64,000 nt of DNA from Parvimonas sp. oral taxon 110 str. F0139 (lineage in GTDB: Bacteria > Bacillota > Clostridia > Tissierellales > Peptoniphilaceae). Where the stretch lies: positions 434,001-498,000 of the forward strand of contig NZ_AFII01000002.1 of assembly GCF_000214475.1 (NCBI RefSeq). Reading direction: 5' to 3'. Made by a program: the position numbers and the translations under genes. The notes beneath the pieces were generated by a model. The model had not been told where the DNA came from and made no database searches. It worked only from the letters and a program-made list of their open reading frames with translations. Shown here piece after piece: positions 1 through 10,720 of this stretch. How positions within the stretch are numbered: position 1 is the first letter of the stretch; every line of letters begins with the position of its first letter.

Positions 1-710
1 TTTTTTATACAAACACCACAATTATCACAAAGCTCGTAATCAGTTTTTGGAATAGTAAATATTCTTCTCCTAGTATGTACAGGTTTTATATCAGCAACTT
101 TGCCGATAAATCTATCAAATAAGCTTAAGTTTTTATTCTTTTCTATATTATTTTTTAATTCTTCTATTATTTTCTTTCCAAATGAAATTGCCACATTAAT
201 ATCTTCTGTGTTAGGTCTATTTATAGCAACGGGTAGCTCTTTTGTTGAAAAAGAATGCTCCCCAATAAACTCTCCATATCCCACAACATTGCCATTATTC
301 TTTTTTACTATAGAAACAATCTCCCTTTTAGCAAACATAATTACAGCATTTCCATATAGTAAAACTATAGCGACAGCTTTATTATTAAAATCAATATTCT
401 TTATATAATTTCTAAACTCTTTATACAAAAATCCACCATAAACTGGTGCTCCTAAAATAATTAAATCATCTTTAATAGTATCAATTTTTTCTTTCTTTGA
501 AATTCTATTACCCTCTGTTAAATCAACATACTCTACTTGTTTTGACTCAATCCCTTTAATTACATTCTTAATTATTTTTTTAGTAGTTCCCGTAGGTGAA
601 AAATAAATTACCTTAACTTTTGGAGAAAAAGATTCTTTCTCATCCAAAATATTATCATCTAAAGAAAGCTCTAAATTTTGATTATTCTTATATTCCATAG
701 TACTACTCAT
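1..710 (-). CDS. EFR1-type flavodoxin/ferredoxin protein (3' end outside window)
   Basis: The frame starts at the ATG at 708-710 (complement), with AGAGG about 10 nt upstream, and runs off the left edge, leaving about 236 visible N-terminal residues. Residues ~34-44 (IYFSPTGTTKK) match the FMN phosphate-binding loop of flavodoxin-like proteins, and GAPVYGG follows near residue 85. The last visible residues, CDNCGVC, open a ferredoxin-type 4Fe-4S cluster. A flavodoxin domain followed by a ferredoxin domain is the layout of the EFR1 family (electron transfer, cytoplasmic; partners unknown). About 30 hydrophilic residues precede the flavodoxin fold, so the second ATG at 696-698 is an alternative start. 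The protein is divergent from gadC, which starts at 1109. The family call is good; the physiological role is not known. Confidence 0.8.
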   Translation of the reverse strand, partial: MSSTMEYKNNQNLELSLDDNILDEKESFSPKVKVIYFSPTGTTKKIIKNVIKGIESKQVEYVDLTEGNRISKKEKIDTIKDDLIILGAPVYGGFLYKEFRNYIKNIDFNNKAVAIVLLYGNAVIMFAKREIVSIVKKNNGNVVGYGEFIGEHSFSTKELPVAINRPNTEDINVAISFGKKIIEELKNNIEKNKNLSLFDRFIGKVADIKPVHTRRRIFTIPKTDYELCDNCGVCIK

Positions 711-1108
711 ATCTATTCGCCTCTTATAAATATTTTTAAATAATTTATAAACCAAATTATAACTTTCAAAAAAATATTACTCTACTGTTTCAAATATACC
801 CTTTGACTAATTTAGCTAACAAAAATAAAACTACTTGGAAAAAGTTAAAAAATATATAACTATACAAATCAAACTAAATATAAATTTAAAAATTATCGAT
901 ATAATAATCTATATAGGGGTATCACTATAATGTAAATAGTTTTTTTTGTGCAATAAATTACATATATATAATTTACGTAAAAGTATTATAAATTTACTTC
1001 AATTTTTTGAATTAAATTTTGATACTTTTTAAGTTTTTAAGAAAGGAGGGATGATAAAAGTTAGCACCAAAAAATATTTTGATTAAGATGAATGGAAGGA
1101 GGCTCTTT
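711..1108. promoter_or_regulatory. Divergent intergenic region with candidate gadC promoter
   Basis: This 398-bp AT-rich gap separates two divergent genes. A perfect TATAAT at 926-931 on the plus strand is the best candidate -10 for gadC, but I cannot assign a convincing -35, and the resulting leader would be about 170 nt. An AAGGAGG at 1096-1102 sits 6 nt before the gadC start at 1109. No RNA gene or repeat was recognised. Confidence 0.35.
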
Positions 1109-2589
1109 ATGACTAATAAGACAACATCATCAATAAAATCAAATAACAAACCAGTACACAAACTAGGATTTTTTGGTTTTTTGCGATAACAGCATCTATG
1201 GTAATGACGGTATATGAATATCCGTCTTTTGCTAGTTCCGGTTTTCAACTTGTATTCTTTCTAATTGTTGGAGGGATTTTTTGGTTCTTGCCGGTTGCAT
1301 TATGCTCTGCAGAAATGGCAACAGTAGAAGGTTGGGAATCTGGAGGTATTTACTCGTGGGTTGGAAATACTCTAGGTCAACGATGGGGATTTTCAGCTCT
1401 ATTTTTTCAATGGTTTCAAATAACAGTAGGATTTGTTACGATGTCATTCTTTATACTTGCGGCATTGGCGTATGTTTTTAAAGTTGATGCTCTCTACAAC
1501 AATCCCCTTGTTATGTTCTTTGGTGTTGCAATCATTGTTTGGTTACTAACCTTTACACAATTAGGCGGAACAAAATATACGGAAAGAATTTCTAAGATTG
1601 GTTTTCTTGGAGGAATAGTTCTTCCTGTTATTATACTTTTCATAGGATTAATTGCATACTTTAGTACCGGTGGAGTTTCTCAAATTAAGATGACAACAGA
1701 AACTCTAATTCCTAATTTCAAGGAAACAGGAACGCTTGTAATTTTTGCTTCTTTCATTCTTGGTTACATGGGTGTAGAAGCATCAGCTTCTCACGTTAAC
1801 GAACTTAAGAATCCGACAAGAACATATCCTTTAGTTATGATTGTATTAACTATACTTACAATTTTACTTGATGCACTTGGCGGACTTGCCATAGCTACAA
1901 CTCTTCCGGAAAAAATTTTAAATGGTAATCTATCTTATGGAGTCATTGAAGCCTTTGAAATTATCTTTATAGAACATTTTGGTTCACAATATAATTGGCT
2001 TGTTTTAATTGTTGCTATACTATTAGCTCTTGGTGTATTAGCAGAAATATCTTCTTGGATTGTTGGCCCATCCAGGGCGCTTTTAGAAGCTGCAAATGAT
2101 AAGATTCTCCCTCCATCTTTTGCAAAAATAAATAAAAATGGAGTATCTGTAAAAACGGTTATCCTTCAAGCCATTATAGTAACAATTTGGGATGCTGTCT
2201 TATGTGGTTCTATAGCATTAGCAGGAGGTTCTGATTCATCAGTTGGTTATTTAACAGCAATAGGACTTACAGTTGTAATCTATTTGGTTGGATATATATT
2301 ATTCTTTTTAGGATATTTTGTTTTAATCTTTAAGAAAAATAATCTAAAACGTGAATTTCAAGTTCCCGGTGGGAAAATTTCTAAAATAATTGTCGCTACA
2401 ATAGGATTACTTATTACAATAGCAACTCTAATAATTTCATTTTTCCCATCATCAAAATTAACAACTGCAGACAATCAAGTATATCAAATTGTACTAATTA
2501 TATGCTTTATTATCTCCTTAATAGTTCCTATAATTATTTATTCAAATAAACATAGATGGGCAGCAAAATATGATGATAAAAGTAAGTAG
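1109..2589 (+). pseudogene. gadC: Glutamate:GABA antiporter GadC-like (APC family), frameshifted near the N-terminus
   Basis: An APC-superfamily permease that in the GadBC acid-resistance system exchanges external glutamate for internal GABA across the membrane. Translation from the ATG at 1109 (AAGGAGG 6 nt upstream) gives MTNKTTSSIKSNKPVHKLGF and then hits TAA at 1187. Adding one T in either T6 tract (1169-1174 or 1177-1182) restores FFAITASMVMTVYEYPSFAS and a frame of about 493 residues to 2589, the usual GadC length. The downstream part shows repeated hydrophobic segments consistent with about 12 TM helices. It is followed 63 bp later by gadB, so the two genes probably form one operon. 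As written, the longest open part starts at 1198 and lacks part of TM1. Ten other breaks in this window lie in similar tracts, so a read error is likely. Confidence 0.85.
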
Positions 2590-2652
2590 TTATTATAAAT
2601 TATTAACTACATTAACATAGTTCAAATTTTATTTACAGAAAGGAAGCTTAAT

Positions 2653-4121
2653 ATGAGTAAAAAAACATCAAAAATAAACAGAAAAAGCACTAATCATATC
2701 AGTGATATTCTTGAATCAATGAATCAAGAAACTAGATATCTTACACCAATTTTCGGCACAGAAGCTAGTGATATTGAAATGCCAAATAAAAAATAAATGA
2801 AGATCCTATCGCACCTCAAGTTGCAGCAGAAATTATTAGAGAATATTTAAAAACAGAAGGAAATGCAACACAAAACCTTGCAACTTTCTGTCAAACTTAT
2901 ATGGAACCAACTGCAACAGCATTGATGGCAGAGAATTTTGAAAAAAATGCAATTGATAAAGATGAATATCCAATGACTGCAGACCTTGAAAACAGATGTG
3001 TCGATATTATTGGAAACTTATGGCATATGAATCCAAAAGAAGAACCTATAGGAACATCTACTGTCGGTTCATCAGAAGCTTGTATGCTAGGTGGACTAGC
3101 TATGCTTTTCAGATGGAAACATCTTGCAGATAAAGCAGGAGTTAATAGATTCACCAAAAAGAGACCTAATCTTGTAATTTCTTCAGGATACCAAGTATGT
3201 TGGGAAAAATTCTGTCGCTACTGGGATATTGAAATGAGAACTGTTCCACTAGATATGGAACATTTATCTCTCAATATGGATACAGTAATGGATTACGTTG
3301 ATGATTATACAATAGGTATAGTTGCTATATTAGGTATTACTTACACAGGAAAATATGATGATGTAAAAACTCTTGACAAACTAGTTGAACAATACAATAA
3401 AAAGAAACCTGATTTACCTATTAGAATCCACGTTGATGCTGCTTCTGGAGGTATGGTTGCTCCTTTTATAGAACCTGAATTAAAATGGGATTTCAGATTG
3501 AAAAATGTATGGTCAATTAGTACTTCTGGACATAAATATGGTCTTGTATATCCGGGAGTAGGTTGGGTAATCTGGCGTGGCAAAAAAGCTCTTCCGGAAG
3601 AATTAATTTTCTGGGTTAGTTACTTAGGAGGAGAAGAAGCTACTATGGCAATCAACTTCTCTCGTAGTGCATCTCAAATCGTTGGTCAATACTATATGCT
3701 TATGAGAAATGGATTTAAGGGTTACAAAGAAATTCATCAAAGGACAATAGATGTCGCTAGATATATGGCAGATGAAATCAAAAAAATGGGAATCTTCGAA
3801 TTGCTTGAAGAAGCAAACCAAATACCAATCGTATGTTGGAGACTAAAAAAAGATGCAAATGTCGATTGGACATTATATGACCTAGAAGATAGACTTCGTA
3901 TGCATGGTTGGATGATTCCTGCATATCCTATGCCTGAAAATTTAAAAGATGTAGATGTACAAAGACTTGTTCTTCGTCAAGACTTTGGAATGCCTTTGGC
4001 AATTCTTTGCATAAACGAAATGAAAAAACAAATTGAAATATTAAACAATTCAAGAGTTGTTCTTCATGACAATGAAAAGAACTCTAAACCTGGCAAGGGA
4101 TTCGACCATAGTGGTAGATAA
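2653..4121 (+). pseudogene. gadB: Glutamate decarboxylase, frameshifted at A6 tract
   Basis: PLP-dependent decarboxylase converting glutamate to GABA and CO2 while consuming a cytoplasmic proton; partner of the GadC antiporter upstream. The gene starts at ATG 2653 (AAAGGAAG upstream). After about 46 residues it reaches TAA in the A6 tract at 2788-2793. One extra A restores NEDPIAPQVAAEIIREYL and joins the long frame that ends at 4121, giving about 489 residues, close to the family norm of about 465-490. Family features include LATFCQTYMEP, the GSSEACMLGG loop and the PLP-lysine region STSGHKYGLVYPG near residue 300. A rho-independent terminator follows at 4137. Expression of the long downstream frame alone (first ATG 2901) would lack about 80 residues needed at the dimer interface. 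Confidence 0.88.
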
Positions 4122-4136
4122 TTTAGGTAAAATACT

Positions 4137-4164
4137 AAAAGAGGCTGTTATCAGCCTCTTTTTT
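4137..4164 (+). terminator. Rho-independent terminator after gadB
   Basis: A 7-bp GC-rich stem (GAGGCTG / CAGCCTC) with a TTAT loop is followed by six T residues, 15 nt after the gadB stop codon. Confidence 0.9.
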
Positions 4165-4245
4165 AATGTATATTTAATAATAAGAATCTCATTTAAAAAT
4201 ATTTTTAAGTTTTTTATTTTTAACGTCTAGCCCCTAGTTTAAACA

Positions 4246-4440
4246 GCTTCCCTAACACGTCATTTCGACCGAAGCGAAGTGCCGTGGAGAAATCTCATTT
4301 TATTTTTAAACAGCAAAAAGTTGGTACAATGTAAAATTGTTCAAATCTTTGATTTGGTAACAATCGACTGTGGAAATCTCATACTTTTGCTTGAAAAGCA
4401 AAAGTAAATGTATCATAGATACATAAAAAATAATAATTCA
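4246..4440. repeat. MITE-like dispersed repeat, copy A
   Basis: The gap between gadB and hsdR (4165-4485) holds a degenerate copy of a repeat also found at 20.7-21.2 and 36.5-36.8 kb. It begins with CGTCATTTCGACCGAAGC, has GTGGAGAAATCTCA, and ends with two hairpins: ACTTTTGCTTGAAAAGCAAAAGT (4382-4406 region) and ATGTATCATAGATACAT. The first 80 bp after the gadB terminator are AT-rich with nothing recognisable. No coding potential. Confidence 0.75.
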
Positions 4441-4485
4441 TAGATACAAAAAGACGGTATCTCTACCGTCTAATCAATAACTATT

Positions 4486-7400
4486 CTAAATTCCAACAAA
4501 AACTTCGACAACTTTTCTTATTTTTTCTAAGACTATTTCTTTTTTCTTTTCTCTTACTCCACCTCTTCTGGATAGTGGTGGAATTATACCGTCTAATTCA
4601 TCTCCAGCATATTCAACATATCCTTTAGATATGGATTTTTCAATAAATCTGTTGGCTTTTTCATTTAGATTTTCTTCAGCAATTAGTTGATTAATTTTAA
4701 CTACTTTTTCTTTTTTTGCAAATTCATAAAAAGTTTCAATAATATCATCAGTATTTTTCAACTCTGACAATCTTGTCTTACTTATAAATTCCATAATTAA
4801 ATCTTCTTTTGCTCTTGTTCCAAGACTTGACCTGATTACTCTACGAACTTCAGCTTTCAAGCTTTCGATATCGTCATTTTCTCTTGCCTTTTCAAGAATC
4901 AAAGCTAAAATATAATCTAAATTAATTTCGTCAGTCTTTAGCAAATCAATTTGAAATTCAACATCTGAAAAGTCAACTTGTGCTTCTTCAGCTTCTTTGC
5001 TTCGTCTTTCGTTCAAAATACTCTCTCTGATATCAACATATACACTTTTCATATCTTGCATTAGTCTTTCAGAAATAATTTTTTCAAAACTTTCAAACTC
5101 ATCAAAATTTCTAAGAATATTCTCAGCCTTTAACAACTCTCCAAAAAGCTGTACAAATTCTTTTTTATCAGCTTCAAGTACAATTTCAGTTGGGTCAGGA
5201 AATTTAGCAATTATTTCTTCACATATATCCTTATAACCTTTAAATTTCTTTCCTGTTTCTTCATCTGTAAAACCATGGATATATTCATCGTAGCTCTTTT
5301 CTAAAATTACATTGACACTATTTTCATCTCCAAAAGTTTTAATTGCATCTTCTGTAGCCCTTTCCAAATTTCTAAAGCATACAATGTTTCCAAATGTTTT
5401 TACTTTATTTAAGATACGATTAGTTCTTGAAAATGCTTGAATAAGTCCGTGATATCTTAAATTTTTATCTACAAATAAAGTATTTAATGTAGGTGCATCA
5501 AAACCTGTTAAAAACATTCCAACTACAATAAGCAAATCAACTTCTTTATTCTTTACTCTATTAGATAAATCAGAATAATAATTTTGAAATTCCTTTCCTT
5601 CAGTTGAAAAATTTGTTTTAAAAAGTTTATTATAGTCATTTATTGCCCTATTCAAGAACTCTTTAGCAGTAGAATCCATAGCTGACGGTTCAAAATTTTC
5701 ATCCTCTATTTCACCAATAGCAGATGGTTCTTCATTGGCAGAAAAGCTATAGATTGTAGCGACTTTTAATCTCCTTTCTTCAGGTAGAGCCTCTTGTTGT
5801 TTTTGAAATTCTTCATAATACAATTTTGCAGCCTCTACACTCTGAACAGCAAACATCGCATTGAATCCATTTAATCTTCTATGTTTTAAATCATAAAACT
5901 CATTTCTATGTGTCTTAGTATCAAAAACCTTTAAAATATATTTAGTAATTTCAGTTATACGGTCAGGATGTAATAGCATTTTTTTCTCTAATTTCTTTAG
6001 CTTTTCCTCATCAGTTTCCATTTCAATTTCCTTGAATTTAGGAGTAATATTATTATAGTCAACCTTAAATTTTAAAACTTTTCCATCTCTAATCGCATCT
6101 GTAATTACATAACAATGAAGTTGAGCACCGAATGTTCCTGAAGTAGTATCTCCTTTTAGAGAATTTTCAGCAAAAATAGGTGTTCCAGTAAATCCGAATT
6201 GATAATATTTTTTAAATGATTTTCTGATATTTTTTTGTGCATCTCCAAACTGTGAACGATGACATTCATCAAAGATAAGAACACATTGTTTATCATAAAT
6301 TGGATGATTAGGATTTTTCTTTACAAATTCATTTAACTTTTGAATTGTAGTAACAACAATTCTATTGTCATCCTTTTCAATGGATTTTTTAAGTTCCTTA
6401 GTGTCCTTGCTTCCATTTACACTATCTTCTTGAAATCTTTTATATTCTTTCATAGTTTGATAGTCCAAGTCTTTTCTATCCACCACAAAAAACACTTTAT
6501 CAATAAAATCAAGATTAGTCGCAAGTCTTGCAGTCTTAAAAGAAGTTAGAGTTTTACCAGAACCTGTAGTATGCCAAATAAAACCACCAGCTTCAGCAGT
6601 TCCAGCCTTTTTACCCTCATAACTTGACTTTATTTTCCATAAAATTCTTTCGGTAGCTGCTATCTGATAAGGTCTCATAATAAGCAGAGTATTACTCGCA
6701 TCAAAAACACAATATTTTGTAAGCACTTCAAGAATAACTCTTTTTTCAAAAAATGTCTTAGTAAAATCTTCTAAATCACGAATAACCTTATTTTTAGCAT
6801 CAGCCCATTCACAAGTAAATTCATAATTATTTTTATTTTTCGCAGTTGTATTTGCAAAGTATCTCGTATAAGTTCCGTTGGAGATTACAAAAATTTGCAC
6901 AAATTTATAAAGAGAATGATCTAAATTAAAACTCTCTTTACTATATCTGTGAATTTGATTAAATGCTTCATGTAAATTTACTCCTCTTTTCTTTAACTCT
7001 ATATGAACTAAAGGTAAGCCATTTACTAAAATAGTTACATCATAACGATTTTGGTTTTTTCTCCAGCAGTAACTTGATTTACAACCTGTAAAAAGTTATT
7101 GTGAATATTTTTCTTGTCAATAATCTTTATATTTTGTAAATGCCCATCATCAAAAGTAAAATCGTAAATATAGTCCTCTTGTATCTTTCTTGTCTTTTCA
7201 ATCATTCCATCTTTTGGAGAATCCAAATACTCAGTTAAAAATCTATCCCATTCGGATTTTGAAAATGATACATTATTTAATCTTTCGATTTGAACTTTTA
7301 AATTCGCATACAATTCATCACTAGTCTTGAAATTTTTTCTTTCATATCCTTGAGAAACTAAATTGGCTATTAAATTTCTTTCAAGTTCAGCTTCGCTCTG

Positions 7401-7508
7401 ATATGAACTTGCATCAACTCTATTATTTTTATCATAATGTGCCAAGATAATTCCTCCTGTCATCTCGGCAATGGTTGATACACTGTATTTAATCGCTTCT
7501 TCTGACAT
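4486..7508 (-). pseudogene. hsdR: Type I restriction endonuclease subunit R (HsdR), frameshifted
   Basis: Motor and nuclease subunit of a type I R-M complex (DNA translocation plus cleavage). The frame opens at ATG 7508 and breaks in an A6 tract (plus-strand T6 at 7055-7060). One extra A restores [20 protein letters not shown] and joins the 804-residue downstream frame (6900-4486), giving about 1007 residues, a normal HsdR length. Seen in order: PD-(D/E)xK nuclease region with HIELKKRG (codons just after the break), Walker [13 protein letters not shown]-type motif [15 protein letters not shown] motif III, and the helicase motif VI region QAFSRTNR. Its ATG directly abuts the stop of the ADP-ribosylglycohydrolase gene (TAGATG), implying translational coupling. 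If real, the break removes nuclease-motor linkage and restriction activity. Confidence 0.9.
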
Positions 7509-8329
7509 CTAAATACTCCTTCCATAAGTTTTAAAAACATATTCTAAAAATTCTTCCAATTTCTTCACTACTTGTTTATCCAATTTTTCAACCCATCTTT
7601 TCGGTATATTTTCATATCCAAATTTTGCACCAGCGATACTTCCTGTAATCCCTGCAATTGTATCTGCATCTCCGCCGTGATTTACAGCACCAATGATACA
7701 ATCTTCAAAAGATTTCTTTTCACTCCAATAAATAGCATTATTGAAAGTATTGACAATATATCCACTAGGCTCTAAAAGAACTCTCTTTTTTATACTTATT
7801 CTCTTTTCTAAAATATGAGCTTTAATAATTTCAGTATATTCCTTTAAAATATTTCTACAAATACCATTATTGTGGGTAATATCTCCCTGAATAAAATTAA
7901 GTTCTACGGATTTTTCTGAATTTAAAATTGCACAAGGCAAGGCTCTCATAAGACTTCCATTTCCTAAAGCTGTATTATCATCTGCAATATAATTTCCGGA
8001 CTCCTTATAAAAAGCTATTGCTTTCCTGCATTGATTTCCGATATCTTTAGGATTTGTATCATACCAAGCGACAAAACTATCCGCTACATCTTTCTTAAAA
8101 TTCTTAAAATCATTTTTCATAAGCACTTCCATAACACAAATCGACATCTGTGTATCATCTGTAACTTCTCCAGCCTTTAAATCAAGCCAACCTCCACCTA
8201 CTATATCAATTAACTTTCCATAATCCCTTTTTATCTCAGCCACACTCATAAATTCAGTAGTCGCTCCCATTGTATCTCCAATCGCAAAACCATAGAGAGC
8301 ACCCTTTAACCTTTTTTAATATTATTCAT
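7509..8329 (-). pseudogene. ADP-ribosylglycohydrolase (ARH/DraG family), frameshifted near start
   Basis: Enzymes of this family remove ADP-ribose from proteins or nucleic acids using a binuclear Mg/Mn site. The natural start is ATG 8327-8329 (GAGG upstream); the frame MNNIKK breaks in an A6 tract (plus-strand T6 at 8312-8317). One extra A gives RLKGALYGFAIGDTMGATTE and about 273 residues. The open part as written runs from 8270. Metal-binding motifs are present: GDTMG, DDTQMS near the N-terminus and NHGGDADTIAGITGSIAGA near the C-terminus. It lies inside a type I R-M operon, 17 bp after the third TRD and directly coupled to hsdR. Whether it serves defence (for example reversing DNA or protein ADP-ribosylation) or is an unrelated passenger cannot be told from sequence. 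Confidence 0.85.
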
Positions 8330-8345
8330 ACATCCTCACTTTAAA

Positions 8346-8906
8346 TTATCTTTTAAAACTTAATAATTTTTCTCTGTAATATTCATATTGTTTTTGTCTT
8401 AATTCAATTTCTTTTGGCAAGCCTTTAGAAATATTATTTACAATATCATCAAATTTATCAAGAATAGAAACAATATGCTCTTGAACTTTGATAGATGGAA
8501 TAAAAAATTGTAATTTTCCAATTTCTCCAAGATTAATTTTTATAGGAGTTGCATTATGCAAAATTCTTTTACTTAACTCTTTTTTACCTTGATTACTTTC
8601 AATTAAATATTTTAGAAATTTACTTAACACAATATCATTACTTGGTCTAATCAATGCTAATGTTACATAATAAGCTAAGTCATCATCATTTTTAACAATA
8701 GCACAAGTTCCAATATCTCCTATTCTAGTCATAAAAACATCATTTTTTCTAGGTTTAACTTTAAATTTATTATATTCTTCGATTGTTATATATTTGTTAG
8801 TTCCATAAATATTTTTAATATCCTGAACACTTACAAAAGGGACTCCTATATTAACATATTTCGGTGTTTGATGAGTTCCATCATAAATTTTAGCAAAATC
8901 TTCCAA
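8346..8906 (-). CDS. HsdS third target-recognition domain (out-of-frame extension of hsdS)
   Basis: A single-TRD specificity fragment. The frame is open from the (CA)15 tract at 8993 down to the TAA at 8346; the first in-frame start codon is TTG 8906, which has no convincing ribosome-binding site. The 186 residues from there contain one TRD (residues ~1-130, KIYDGTHQTPKYVNIGVPFV) and the conserved HsdS tail QEHIVSILDKFDDIV...RQKQYEYYREKLLSF. Residues encoded upstream (SNSYFDLLKEAGKIVGVSVFG) link it to hsdS. Loss of one CA unit, or gain of two, in the tract would fuse it to hsdS as a protein of about 616 residues. It is therefore best read as a phase-variable C-terminal module rather than an independent gene. 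Confidence 0.8.
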   Translation of the reverse strand: MEDFAKIYDGTHQTPKYVNIGVPFVSVQDIKNIYGTNKYITIEEYNKFKVKPRKNDVFMTRIGDIGTCAIVKNDDDLAYYVTLALIRPSNDIVLSKFLKYLIESNQGKKELSKRILHNATPIKINLGEIGKLQFFIPSIKVQEHIVSILDKFDDIVNNISKGLPKEIELRQKQYEYYREKLLSFKR

Positions 8907-8986
8907 TTTCTTTAGTTCAACTCCAAAAACACTAACACCAACAATTTTTCCAGCTTCTTTTAGTAAATCAAAATAACTATTAGAAA

Positions 8987-10198
<1,212 letters not shown>

Positions 10199-10555
10199 TA
10201 TCCTCCTCCAAATAAATTGATAATATATTAATTTTTCTTTTTGATTTTCTGTATTCAATGGTATGTGCAAAATTTGCACATACCACTTCTTAACTAAGCA
10301 AATTGCAAGTTTTAAAAATATTGTAGTTTTGACATCTGAATAAGTTGTTTGGAATTTCCGAACAACTGTTTTTATAATATCTCTATTTTTAAATTTAAAC
10401 TATTTCCATTTTAGAAACCATTGTATTTTATCAGATTATTAAAAATTTTCTATTTGATTGCTCATCTTAGGTCTCCCTATGATTTTTATTTTTTCAACTT
10501 GTCGGAAATACCGACAGGTTGAGTATTTTTATTATTTCATAATCAAATTTATTCT
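10199..10555. promoter_or_regulatory. hsdM-hsdS spacer with three palindromes
   Basis: The spacer holds three inverted repeats. At 10260-10284 there is a perfect palindrome with 12-nt arms (GGTATGTGCAAA / TTTGCACATACC) around one central A. At 10344-10366 GTTGTTTGGAATTTCCGAACAAC has one mismatch. At 10495-10521 CAACTTGTCGG-AAATA-CCGACAGGTTG has one wobble. The last lies 35 nt after the ancestral hsdM stop and could act as a terminator or processing hairpin, although it lacks a T-run on the coding strand. The other two look like dyad operators or recombination sites upstream of hsdS. A nine-codon ORF is also present but has no support. Confidence 0.5.
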
Positions 10556-10720
10556 TTACTCATCTTCAAGCTCCTTTACAATTTCGTTTATTGAGCTTCT
10601 TAATTCGTCTATTTTCTTTACTGTTTCTTCGATTTCTTTGTTTAGAACTTTTATGTCGATTTTTTCTCTTGTATCTTCTTTTTCTACATAGGTAGAAACG
10701 GATAAGTTGTAGTCATTCTC

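Noticed and set aside
1051..1086. Eleven-codon leader peptide (MIKVSTKKYFD) ahead of gadC
   Set aside because: GGAGG is only 1-2 nt from the ATG, too close for initiation, and no attenuator structure follows.
2897..3157. Minus-strand frame of 86 codons inside gadB
   Set aside because: Shadow of the PLP-decarboxylase coding frame; no ribosome-binding site and no recognisable protein.
7572..7775. Plus-strand frame within the ARH gene
   Set aside because: Antisense shadow; the minus-strand frame carries the conserved metal-binding motifs.
8346..8906. Independent one-TRD hsdS gene
   Set aside because: No start codon with a ribosome-binding site; the frame is open right up to the CA tract and continues hsdS, so a fused extension is the better reading.
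10436..10470. Short ORF (MSNQIENF) in the hsdM-hsdS spacer
   Set aside because: Nine codons, no conserved context; no support beyond a purine-rich stretch upstream.
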